DNA of 64,000 nt. It comes from Xiphophorus maculatus. Its lineage: Eukaryota; Chordata; Actinopteri; Cyprinodontiformes; Poeciliidae. The stretch lies in assembly GCF_002775205.1 (NCBI RefSeq), contig NC_036457.1, forward strand, positions 6,030,024 through 6,094,023, in the 5' to 3' direction. How positions within the stretch are numbered: the first letter of the stretch is position 1; each line of letters starts with the position of its first letter. Position numbers and translations under genes: made by a program. The notes below the pieces were generated by a model, which saw nothing but the letters and a program-made list of their open reading frames with translations, was not told the origin of the DNA and did not search any database. Positions 1 to 11,300 of this stretch are shown here, piece after piece.

Positions 1-2309
1 GTAGAAACGGAGCTGTAATAAACAAGCTTTTGCTGGGAAGCACCTCTGGCTTTCATCCTGCAGGATTTTCAGGAAATTACGTGGATGTTGCTTGTTTCTT
101 AACATTTTTCTGAGCATATATGACATCCCCGCTGAAGTTAGCTGAGTGGAGCTCCATTCCTAATATGGTGTCAATTTCTTACAGTAAGCCTTTGTGGCAT
201 GTTTCTGAGGAAGTACGCCCAGACAGTGAGTCAGAGCTGGAAGAGTAAAGATGGGAACTCTGAGCACCAAAGGGTCAATTCCCATGATTTGTGGGAAAGA
301 TTTGAAGTGGAAAAAAGGTTCAAACCTTCCGTCTGTAAGCAGTTAAAAAGATAAGTATTGGCTTCTGAAACCCATTGTTCTGACGTTGATCTAAAGCTGT
401 GCATGAAAGTGCGAGTAAAGGAACAGAAATCTCCCATAAGCGAGCCTGCTGTGTTCTCCGTATGCTGGCGACGTTGATATGTTAGTTTGTGAGAACGGGA
501 AGTGGAATAACAAAAGAAATCCTAGGAAGAAGAACATATCAGAGGGAAAGAGGGAGGAGAGATGGTGGGAGTGGAAAGCTGCCTTTTGCATTTCTTTGGC
601 ATTTTGTTTTTGATATTTGGAGTTGTGAAAGATGAAGAAATATTTGTCAGCCTCATCAAAGACTATTGTATGAACAGATTCTTCTGTTCGCTCATGAATC
701 AACGTGTTGAGCTGTCTCCACTATTCAAGTCAAGTTTATTTCTGTAGCAGATTTCAGCAACAAGGCAGTTCAAAGTGCATTACACCAGCAGTAAACATTA
801 CATTTAATCAAATGCCTTCATCAAAATCATCAAGCAAATACAAATCAAATAAGTTGATCAATGTTCCACTTATAACTCTAAAGAAGTGGGGTTTTAGCCT
901 TGATTTAAAGAAACTCAATGTTATGCGTGGAGGATAGAAACTGAATGCTGCTTCTCTATGTTTGGTTCTTTTTGCAGAGTAGACTAGAACCAGAAAACCT
1001 GAGTGGTCTGGAATGTGACAGGTGGTATAGACTTAAAGTTGTACCTCAATATTTTGAGATACTGTTGTGAGAATTATGAATGCACCAATATGAAAATTCA
1101 TGTTTGCCATCATTGCTCATGATTATGTTTATGTTTTGGACATGCTTCAGATGTAGTCACCTTCTGAAAAAAGCAAAGTGTTCGTAGAAACGGAGCTGTA
1201 ATAAACAAGCTTTTGCTGGGAAGCACCTCTGGCTTTCATTCTGCAGGATTTTCAGGAAATTACGTGTATGTTGCTTGTTTCTTAACATTTTTCTGAGCAT
1301 ATATGACATCCCCGCTGAAGTTAGCTGAGTGGAGCTCCGTTCCTAATATGGTGTCAATTTCTTACAGTAAGCCTTTGTGGCATGTTTCTGAGGAAGTACG
1401 CCCAGACAGTGAGTCAGAGCTGGAAGAGTAAAGATGGGAACTCTGAGCACCAAAGGGTCAATTCCCATGATTTGCACAGCATGTTTTCAGCTTTAACATT
1501 GTTCCATCTGGTGAGAAGTGGAAAAAAAGGTTCAAACCTTCCGTCTGTAAGCAGTTAAAAAGATAAGTATTGGCTTCTGAAACCCATTGTTCTGACGTTG
1601 ATCTAAAGCTGTGCATGAAAGTGCGAGTAAAGGAACAGAAATCTCCCATAAGCGAGCCTGCTGTGTTCTCCGTATGCTGGCGACGTTGATATGTTAGTTC
1701 GTGAAAACAGGAAGTGGAATAACAAAAGAAATCCTAGGAAGAAGAACATATCAGAGGGAAAGAGGGAGGAGAGATGGTGGGAGTGGAAAGCTGCCTTTTG
1801 CATTTATGTGGCATTTTGTTTTTGATATTTGGAGTTGTGAAAGATGAAGAAATATTTGTCAGCCTCATCAAAGACTATTGTATGAACAGATTCTTCTGTT
1901 CGCTCATGAATCAACGTGTTGAGCTGTCTCCACTATTCAAGTCAAGTTTATTTCTGTAGCAGATTTCAGCAACAAGGCAGTTCAAAGTGCATTACACCAG
2001 CAGTAAACATTACATTTAATCAAATGCCTTCATCAAAATCATCAAGCAAATACAAATCAAATAAGTTGATCAATGTTCCACTTATAACTCTAAAGAAGTG
2101 GAGTTTTAGCCTTGATTTAAAGAAACTCAATGTTATGCGTGGAGGATAGAAACTGAATGCTGCTTCTCTATGTTTGGTTCTTTTTGCAGAGTAGACTAGA
2201 ACCAGAAAACCTGAGTGGTCTGGAATGTGACAGGTGGTATAGACTTAAAGTTGTACCTCAATATTTTGAGATACTGTTGTGAGAATTATGAATGCACCAA
2301 TATAAAAAT
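1..2309. repeat. Tandem duplication of a ~1.2 kb unit (copies 1-1183 and 1184-2309)
   Basis: The sequence at 1 restarts at 1184 and is followed almost base for base to about 2309. Only scattered substitutions are visible, plus one replaced block: about 14 bases near 286-306 of copy one correspond to about 43 bases near 1470-1515 of copy two. From about 1097 copy one continues into 86 bases that copy two lacks, and copy two runs into another repeat at 2310. The second half of each unit (from about 725 and 1937) resembles a common teleost interspersed repeat that I recognise from memory but cannot name. Short open frames inside both copies are shared only because the DNA is duplicated, and none matches a protein I know. 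The first copy may begin before the window. Confidence 0.9.
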
Positions 2310-2769
2310 TCGGGCCGATATTCATATCCAATTTGTGATTTGTTTGATAACTGATATTTGCAGATATGTTTTCGTGCATCCTTAGTGACAATAAGAACTA
2401 TTTATTCAATCTTTTTAAGCAACTGTACGACTGCAGCTGTGTGTCACAGCAATGATAGCCCCACAAACACAAATACTGCTCTTGAAAAACAGGCCTAGTT
2501 GTACTGTACTTCTTTACGACACTAGTCACATAAAGAAGTGTGATTTGTATCACTAAGCTGCACACTGTAACTGTATTTTCAAATTTAATAGTATTTATTG
2601 ATGCTTTCATTGAAGAAACAGTGGAGAAAATAATAAAATTATCAATGACAATAAGCACAGTTTTTAGGTGGTTTAAACATCATCAGTTAGTGTTTACTGT
2701 GACAGCAATAAATCAAAATTCTTATAAGAAATTTATCATGATAAATGATACGATAAATGCCCAGCCCTA
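2310..2769. repeat. Composite AT-rich interspersed repeat breaking duplication copy two
   Basis: It starts with a GGCCGATATT-type stretch and a CGTGCATCC motif near 2376-2385, resembling the ends of the hAT-like element at 52103-52500. It ends near 2769 with a CCCAGCCCTAG motif, the reverse complement of the 'CTAGGGCTGGG' start seen in other repeats of this window. It appears to interrupt an older LINE-derived repeat that resumes at about 2771. The boundaries are approximate. Confidence 0.5.
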
Positions 2770-2770
2770 G

Positions 2771-2960
2771 TCTGGAAGTTTGTTGCAATAACCACAGATC
2801 TTTAATATATTTTTTTGCCTTCTGTTAGTTTCTGTTGTAAACTAACAGAAGTATTTTGAAGTCCATTCTCTGAGCTATGGGGAGCCAGTGGAAGGACTTT
2901 TTATGCATTTGTTTTCTTGAAGATTGGTCATAGGGACAGGGCTTGATGGCTCTACTGTAT
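2771..2960 (-). mobile_element. Degenerate LINE fragment (reverse-transcriptase ORF C-terminal part)
   Basis: On the minus strand the segment translates to a peptide containing SFHWLPIAQRMDFKILLL. This closely resembles the 'HWLPV..RIDFKILLLTYKALN' signature common in the C-terminal part of ORF2 of fish non-LTR retrotransposons. Only this stub is recognisable, so it is a dead fragment. It probably belongs with the repeat in the second half of the tandem unit upstream, split by the insertion at 2310-2769. The family is not assigned. Confidence 0.6.
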
Positions 2961-3896
2961 CTGTAGCAGAGCAAAGCCTCACTGAGCACAGAGGAAAATA
3001 TCTGAATGTGCCATGGCCTTCTTCTGGGATCTCCAGCGGTCTTTAAAGTATGTTGCTTCATGTACCAGCAGAATGATCTGTATATACATCAAAAACTAAT
3101 TGTGTCATTTCAGTTACCAGTGTTTGCAGCAGTAACAGTACGGCATGGGGATGTGGGGAATAGTGTTTCCAGTGCAATTATTCGTTCGGGACGATTCCCT
3201 TAAGTCTTATTAGCAAGGCACTTTGCAGACGGGTGGGAGTAAAGTAATGCGTTGACTTCTCTCTCCTTTCTGAAGTCCAAGAACAAACAGTGCATTTAGA
3301 GGATATTGGAGGCCATGGTAAGCTGCATCGCCAGTCAGCATTTAGATCTGCTAACTCACCGTTTCTGTTGTGACAGAGCAAATTGTGCGCTGTGCCAGGC
3401 CCCTTTTCTACGATCCGTCTCTCTGTTTTCCTCCATCTCGCAAAAGGTCTCAGCCATTAGCCAGGTGACACAGAGGGCCATTAAGAGCAGCCTGCTCAAA
3501 TCCATCAGCCTTTCCCTTTCATTACCTGTGTGTTTATCACTTGAGCCATCAATCTTTGCTCTCACCCTGTGCCATTTAGCAGTTTCTCCCAGCCAATCAG
3601 GCCCTAAAGGCAAACTTTAGACGGGTCACCAAGCAAGGAAAAACAGATGCTGCAGTGTGGACAGGTGACGCAGGGGCATTTCATTCACTTTAAAGTGTGG
3701 TCTGGATTGTTCTAATATTAGAGAAGATCACAGATGGTCAGGATTATTGTTGGCCACACAGTGCAACCGCACAGCGTGGTAGCACAAGGCTTATTGGAGA
3801 TTGCAATTTGTACTGCTTTGACTCTTGTTGCTTTCTACCATTTGCAATGCTTCTTCTTGATGTCCAAAATTCACATTGTGCTGATTACTACTTAAC
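2961..3896. other. Non-coding stretch with a GC-richer block at 3300-3620
   Basis: No exon could be recognised. The block at about 3300-3620 is more GC-rich and complex than its surroundings and carries overlapping open frames on both strands, none matching a known family. It could be a conserved non-coding element or an unrecognised exon. The sequence alone does not decide. Confidence 0.35.
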
Positions 3897-4312
3897 AGAG
3901 CTGCAACTAACAATTATTGTAGTAATTGATTAATCTACTGACTAAAAAAATTGGCACTTTCTACAGATTTTTCATTTGACCACTGATTGGAAATGCATTA
4001 AAATATGCAAATAATTCCAATCCTTTTTTAAATAAGAAAACAATTTTATTCCCTAAAATACAACACCATTCCTTTAGGAAATATTAACTGGGTGAAGTGG
4101 AAACTATACCACTTTAGGAGTTTGGGCTAAAACATATTTACAGATAATGTTGTCTTCATCTTAAATGGCTTCATTACTGCTCAATAATTATTTTTTTTTT
4201 CACCAAATGGCATTTTTTGTGTGTATGTTGCAGTTAAAGACTACTCAATTACTAAATTAGTTGTAGTTTATTTCAATAATCGATTAATCACAAGTAATCA
4301 TTTCAACTCCAC
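3897..4312. repeat. Interspersed repeat with ATCGATTAATC-type ends
   Basis: It begins near 3897 with GAGCTGCAACTAAC and AATTGATTAATC. It ends near 4312 with AATCGATTAATCAC followed by a reverse-complement-like GTTGAAATGATT end. The two termini are imperfect inverted repeats of each other, as expected of a non-autonomous DNA transposon abundant in teleosts. It has no coding capacity. Related sequence recurs near 59470-60250 and 62870-62990. Confidence 0.6.
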
Positions 4313-6754
4313 TGTTTTAGCTCATTGGAAATACGAGGAACATGGAAATATACCTGTGACACTTGCTGTACTGTAAATGTTAATGAATGTCAAACCAGGA
4401 AGTGATGCCACTAGATACAGTGTTATAAAATTGTGCTCACATACAAAGGTTATTTTGTGTAACAGAGCAGTTGTTTCCCTTCTACCCAGCTTACTTATTA
4501 CTTATTAAATAATAATAACTCTATAACTAAATATCCTACTAGAAATTATTTGATCGAAAACTCAATCTGGTCATCTTTATTGCAGCCCAGACAAGCAGTC
4601 TCTTCTCTACAAACTTTGACCTTGGTAAATAAATCTTATTCTACCATATTAGGAAACTGAACTGCAATATGATTTCTACCTTTCAGTCATGTATCAGGTG
4701 TCAGCATTTCTTGCGGCAAGGAAACCAACGCGCTCATGGGCTTACAGTGTGTTCATAACAGCTAAAAATGATGAACAGCAAATTGTTATCATTTCACACA
4801 CTGATATTTCAATGCTGACACATTGTGGAGTCCTTACTTAGACGTTCATGTGGCGTGACTTGACACTGGCCCACATTAGTAATATGTCGCCTTCAAAATA
4901 AAACGTTTGTTCAGAACTGACACTTTATACATCTTTCTATTCTCTCTTTTTTTCCTTTTTTGTTGTTTGCCATAAAATACCCACGTCTAATTTTTAAGGA
5001 TTATTCATGAGTGTTGTTGAAGCTTTGTTTTCATTGAAAGATGGAGCTTGTATGTTAAAGCTTTAGTTTGGGATCAGTTGTTTGAATTTGACAATAATTT
5101 CGAGGAAACAATAAAGCCAAGCAGCAGAGATACGGTTTGTAAATAGATTTTCTGGGAAGCGAGTGTTGTCTGGAGCAGCATGCAGTCGTAATGATTTCCA
5201 AAGGGTCTCATCGAAGGGACCAGCCCGCTGAGTAGAGGACATCTCAAACTAATGAGCTGCTAAATATATCCCCCAGCCTCTCCTGTCTTCTGCTGCTTTT
5301 ACTTCACTTTTTTTTTTTTTTGCTTACATCGAAACAGTCGCTCCTATTCTTGAATTTTATCTGATATCCTGAACTGAAATGGGTTTTTAGGCTAACGATG
5401 AGGTTGAAATGTCACAATGGCATTTATTGACGAGTTAAGTCTCTGGAATGTCACTAAATTATATTATAAATATCAATATTTTGAGATTGGATTTCAGTTC
5501 TGCTTTAAGTACCCAATGTTCTTTTTTTCTTGGTTCTTGTAGCTTTTCTCTCCTCTCCTATCTCACTTCCTCCTCGGTGCTGCTTGGTCTCCTCGTGTGT
5601 GGTTTTTTTCAGACCCACCGACAGTGTGGGTTGTTTTTGTCGTCACACGGTTAGTCAACACCAGCATCCTGTTCAAACAAGCTCCTCGCCTTGCACACGA
5701 GGCACAAGGCATTCTACACACATGCTGACTTTGCCTGTTGGTGAGACGTCCAAACTGTTTTAGAGCAACCACGACCAAAGCTCATGACGCTAACACGTTT
5801 AAAATATTATCTGAACATCTCGAGCTGCTTTCCTTTGTCCTACCGTTAAGATATTTTACAGTAAGATTTCCCTACTTTACAGCTTACTTGACTGTTAACA
5901 AAATGTTCCCTTTGCTGACTAGTTGTTATCATGATTGGAACTAAACATGATGTCTGGTTGGTTATCTTCTGCAGCAGTACAAAGCTAACATTCATTCAGG
6001 CCCCAGCACGTCTCAATGTGGGTAGAGTGGAAATATGGCAACAGTTCCCACAACTTTCCGTCAAGTCCTTCCTGTTTTTTCAGCTTTTTCTTTGCCACAT
6101 CTTCAACTTTGGAAAGCTTTAAGAAAATAAATAAAGGCCTGTTTTTTTTGTATTATTTAAATAACTGGCTAAAAGTGAGTGTATATTAAGAACTGACATC
6201 TAGCTGGTATGACAGACTAGCTGATACGCTGCTTAAGGGGTAGGGCTGGGGTGTACATGTGCTAGCCTGCTACATTTACGTAACCTGTTGTCATGAAAAT
6301 GAAGGAGTCAACGCACAGCTGTTTCACTTTAACCCCCTGCTTTTATTTTATGAGAACATTTCTTCTTCATTCATAGTGATTGTAAGTAGAAGAGGCGAAC
6401 AATGACTGTTCCTGATTCCCATCTGCCCTGCTTTTAAAGAGCGGTTACACTAGAGATATGAACTGGAGTTTTCTCTTAAATGTAGCTTCATTGCTTGCAC
6501 TTTGACATTGCTGAAATTCCCCTATTGAGGCCCTAAACAGCATTCAGTACTTACACATGACTCTTCATCCGGTCCCTGAAATATTTTGTGACCAGTGGCC
6601 TTTCCTCCACACTGATGCCCTCTGTCCTTATTGCCTCATCTGCAAACAAAACCTCAACGATGATGATCTTTGTAGTGGCTTGATGTGACTCCATTTAGGT
6701 CATCCTGTCAGCATTTAACTGTGTGCTGCTGTGTATTGAGAACCAGGTAAGCCA
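4313..6754. other. Non-coding DNA, nothing recognised
   Basis: AT-rich sequence with no supportable exon. The stretch at about 5140-5290 is more complex and could be a conserved non-coding element. The open frames around 5448-6122 are short, overlap each other in different frames and match no family I know. A poly-T run lies near 5310-5322. Confidence 0.5.
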
Positions 6755-7140
6755 GTCACAATAATCAATTAATCGCATGATAAATTAAAATGAGCTTGAA
6801 AATTTGAGAATTCTTTGAAGGGCAATTTTGTTTAGACGCATCATAATATTTTTTTATGGTTTCGGTTGCAAGTGGTTTTTATTTCTGTATTATTTATTGT
6901 TTTTGGATGTTTTGGTTGTAATGAACAGCAAGTGTTCATTACAAAATTAGGTTTTATTGGTCTTCAGACGGGCAAACTTGCATTTTTATGCCATTATCAT
7001 TATCTTAGTTGAAAATGGTCTCAAAATAACAAATATTGTTTATTGCAATAATTGTTTTTATCTTCCAGCAAAATCTGTTATGGTGACAATCCCAGTTACA
7101 GCATTTGTAACGCTCCAGCCAACTATTGGAGCACTTTAAT
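6755..7140. repeat. Dispersed AT-rich repeat (copy related to 27535-27905 and 49490-49660)
   Basis: The segment contains CAATTAATCGCATGA near 6764-6779 and a downstream stretch with GGTTGCAAGTGGTTTTTATT near 6863-6885. The same features recur in srsf5 intron 3 (about 27535-27905) and max intron 2 (about 49490-49660). No coding capacity or clean termini were found, so the boundaries are approximate. Confidence 0.5.
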
Positions 7141-7723
7141 TTGTAATTGCTGAAAGAAAAATGATATTATACTCTTTGTGAATATATTTATATTTGAGTA
7201 AATTACTGCTCCATTGCTGGATTGTTTAAAAAATGTCATAACATTGAAGTTGTGTTGATTGGAGGAGAGTGGTTGCGGTTTCCGGTTTGAATTTACTGCA
7301 GGGGTTATTGAAAGAGTTTGCAATTTGTGATTGTTTGCAAAACACACAGTTTGCCTGAAAGGTGACACAAATTCACACACACAGCTAACCGCATGCCTTT
7401 TCTCTCATCAGAGCAGGCTGCTTGTGTTAAGAGGTTACACAGAGATGCTTGTTGCCATTTTGTTCGCCCTCATGGAGACTCGTTGGAGCAGTTGGCCTGA
7501 GAGTCCAGTTGGACTTCATTACTGTGATGATGGACAAAGGGCTCGAACAGGAACAGCTTTGTTGCATAACAAACTGTAGAGAACTATTTCTGTCTCCTTT
7601 CGCTTTTGGATTGCACTTCTCTTACAATGAAATTTTGACTAGATTATATCGGTGAACATAACTTGTTTCAGACACAAAATTTTGATAACATTTTATTTGC
7701 GTTACTCTTAACCACCATTTGGA

Positions 7724-8310
7724 CTGGGCGATAAATTGATTTTATTGACTAACTGAAACTTTGGTTTTTGGAAAAGAATTAACTCATTGGGTTCAGAGTG
7801 ATGTCAGCACAACCAGAACCGCCATCTTATTTGACAGTCAAATAAGATGGCTTCTACGTATAATTTGGACATTGAATTCAGGAATGTAAGGGTTCAGGCT
7901 GAGATTTTAAAAAATAAAATCCTCATGTTACAAGATTACAGTTGTATTAACATGAAAATAAAGTCTTAATATTACCAGAATAAAGTTGTAATATTCAGAA
8001 AATGAAGAAGTAATTTAATGAGAACTCCAACACAAAAAAATAATAAATAATTTATTATTCAAGGTTTTTTTTTTTTTTTCATTAAAATTATTTTAAATTA
8101 CTCTTGTCATTTTAAGACATTTTTCTGGTAAAATTGCATCTGTACTCTGGTAATTTTATGACAAACTTTTCATAATTAAACAAGGATTCTTGTAGCCTGA
8201 ATCAAATACTCCGTATAATTCAAATAAACACTTCTCCATCATTTGTATTTAATTTTTTTTAGAAAAAACTTGGATCTTGTTAGATAAAAAATCAGAGATT
8301 TTATTTTTAA
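7724..8310. repeat. Interspersed repeat, GGGCTGGGCGATAAATTGAT family
   Basis: It starts with ACTGGGCGATAAATTGATT, then has GTGATGTCAGCAC and CCGCCATCTTATT, and then a run of degenerate ATAAAGT..TAATATTA units. The same order of motifs is found at 43137-43830 (almost complete), 20640-21215 and 53360-53430, with the later part alone at 17955-18500. It probably derives from a non-autonomous DNA transposon. No protein is encoded. Confidence 0.65.
7821..7851. repeat. 31-bp perfect inverted repeat (15+1+15)
   Basis: GCCATCTTATTTGAC at 7821-7835 is followed by one A and then its exact reverse complement at 7837-7851. It lies inside the interspersed repeat above. Other copies of the family keep only the left arm, so the palindrome looks specific to this copy. 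Confidence 0.9.
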
Positions 8311-11300
8311 TTCATATAGCCAGACCCTGACCACAAAGGACATGCAGACTCTGATAACCAGGGTTGCCTTCAGCCGACTTTCACCTTCAACCAGCGTCCC
8401 GGACTCGGCGCTCATTCCTCTTCTAGCTGGCAGGCTCGAGCCGCTGAAACACGATCAGCCCACAGTTACTTTGACAGTTTTTCAGTGAGGGGGATGTGAT
8501 CGGCTGAGCACATGCACGTGTGTGTGTGTGGGAGGGGTCCCACACACTCTTTTGTTTTCTTGTGAAAGCCTAGAAGTAGGAATGTCTGCCTCCCAGCTGT
8601 CGTCAACGGAGACGGCAATGGAAGAGAAGAAGGGAGCGCTCGCTGTTCGCCACCTCAGAACATCCTCCCATCTGTTGTGTGAGGGTCGAGAGTGTGTACA
8701 TGTTTGCATGTTGGGGGGTCACACAATGGCTGCCCTCACCCGCTTTGGCCTCACATGCATATTTAACCCTTCAAATGCAAAGTTGTCTGTTGTCCTTTTC
8801 AGAGGCACGCTACTTAAATCTGTCACTGTGCCCCGTCCACGGCGAGCGAGGACAATGGGGCACACGGGCAGCACACGTGGCTCACTAAATGCATCGGAAC
8901 AGCAGGGGTGGACTGAATGAGGACAGGGAGGATTTTCCTCTGCATTTAGACGCTTCCATCTCTGGGTGTTTGCCTGTGCTTTTGCAACCTTGTGTTGCAG
9001 CTGCAGGAAGACGTGTTTTCTATAAATGATCTTTTGAGACCTGCAGCTGCTTGACTCATGTTTGCCGGATGGTTGCCTATTAACTGTTACAATGAATCTG
9101 GTAACTAACTAATAAATATCGTTTGATATTTAAGGGGTATATCACACATGAAACACAGATTAGGAAAACAAACCTTAGGAGAAATTGAAAAGTTTAGTCT
9201 TGACTGGTTCTTACATTTCGAAACTCTTTTTATCTTGGTGCTAGGACCTCCCACACACTCCTTTCTCTTCTTCATTGTTCTCATTTTAAACTTCTCTCTT
9301 TATCAGGTTGCTAAATCTTCTCTCAGAAACTCATTTCTGCAGAACATAATATTTTGAGGCTTCAGCTTTGTTCTGCATCATTTCCACCCTGCAGATTTCA
9401 ACCTACCCTTTTGTGGTTATTATGTTCTCATTTTTTTTCTCAGCATGCTTCGTTCATACCTATTCTCTTTTACTAAACACCCAGATATTTTTTTTTGGTC
9501 CTCTTTCTGTCTTTCTACTGTGAGGTTTTCCTGAGGTGAATAAGAGAAGCAGTGGGTTTTGTAGGAAGGAAACTTAGAAGTTGTTCTGAAAAGAAAATGA
9601 CCCTGCTAGTATCAATCACACACTATCTGTTTCGTGTGAGTCTCTCAGCTCAAGTAGCACCTCTTATTGCTTGAACCATGTTTGACTGCCTTGGCTGATG
9701 TGTGATACTTGAGTTGAAGTGAGATGGAAAAAAGGGATTTAAATTGCATGAGTTGGAAATGCATCCTTTAGTGTCGCACAATACGGTTCTGTGTGGACAT
9801 TTAGAATATTGAGTTTTTCTATATTTATTACCAGTTGTCAAACCAAAAGTCCAGACTTTTGGGGTTTAGTTGAGTCATATGGCTTTTTGTTAACTTATTG
9901 GTTTAATTGTTTTTATTTCCAACAAAGAACAATTTGGTAATTGACGACTTATAATAAAATATTAAATTATTATACAAGATCAGATTTTCACTCAATGCTG
10001 AACTTTACCATAAATTTTGACTTCTTTAAATAAGCCTAAAGTTATAGATGTTTTTGAAAACAGGTATTGATAAATAAAATTCACCTAAAGTGATCCTAAA
10101 TAGCTGTGTCCATGTTGATATTAAAGATGGAATAACTCTGATTTATTGATATTTCTTAGGTTTTTGTTGTTCTGCAAAGAAACTTTAAGCAACACAAAGA
10201 TAAAAAACTGTATCTGGCATTTTAAAACCGTCTTTAGCATCGTATCATTAGTGTTCATTTATTGCAGTTAATTAGGTTAATGCTAGCCATAGAAATGCAT
10301 TTCTTTGTATATACATTATCCATAAAATAAAGAGATGCTTACCTTAACTATTAGATTTCCTGTAGACTTCCAACATTTCCTAATACCAATCATCTTCCTT
10401 CTGAATTGGACTTTTTAGAAGCATTACTATCAGCTTTGTTCTAAAATGTTCAGATTTCTGTGAATTGTTGAATTCTCGACTCCCTGTTGTCAGCCTGATG
10501 AAACAGCTGACATGCGTCTGCAGAAAATAGTTTTTTTTTTTAGAAGCTGGTAAAAATTTTGTAGTATATTCCAAAGTAGCAACTTTATCACCAATGAGTG
10601 TTTTTAATGGGAAATTTCAGGAAATTTTCAGATGTAAAAGCACCTTCAGCTTCCAACAGACTCATGACTAATTGGGGGAGTCAAAAATACCTTCAGTTGA
10701 AATTTTCAGGTATGTTTACAAATTTTTAAGTTAAAAATAAAAGATATTTTCTGTGCAGCTTTTATTAAGTTACCTCCAATTTAAACACACTTGGAAAAGC
10801 CACAACTAAACTTACTCAGGCATTCTTTTTAAATGCTTCTAACCTATATGAGAGTAACAACACAAACCCCAGCTTTAATCCCCTGTTAATATTTACGACT
10901 GAGCTTATCTTTTAGTGGCAGAAATTAGTGCAAGTGCTGTTATTTTTCTGACACCACCACACCGTGGGCTCTGCTTCACTGTACTACACTCTAATAACAA
11001 CAGCTTGGCTTAAAAAATCCCACGGATTAGCTGGAGAGACAAGAGAGCATGGAAAAACAAAAACATCCTGGTTTCCAAAATGATTGCAGTATCATCAAAA
11101 AAAACCCAACAACAACAAAGGGATTGGGCTGAAGCCAACTAATATACAAAACGTATTTATCAGGAAAAATGGACCACATCTTCATCTTTTCAGTTTGTAG
11201 CCTAATCCAAGCACAGCCCCCCTCGCTCCGTTATTTATGTAAACACACACATAGAGGAAAACACACCCTCTTTTATGGGCCATTGTAGAAAGCAGCATAG

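Noticed and set aside
231-2149. Repeated small frames in both tandem copies (e.g. 231-437 and 1458-1649) as a duplicated gene
   Set aside because: They are identical only because the DNA is duplicated. The sequence is dispersed-repeat-like and the frames differ in length where the block was replaced.
3006-3203. Frame starting MCHGLLLGSP, reminiscent of the MCHG start I recall for human SUSD6
   Set aside because: It overlaps the antisense of a LINE-derived stub, lacks a signal-peptide-like hydrophobic run after the start and has no phase-1 donor fitting the sushi exons. Likely coincidence.
8522-8920. 132-codon open frame on the plus strand
   Set aside because: No domain, no homologue I recognise and no splice context. 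It overlaps open frames in other phases of the same GC-richer stretch, so it is treated as chance.
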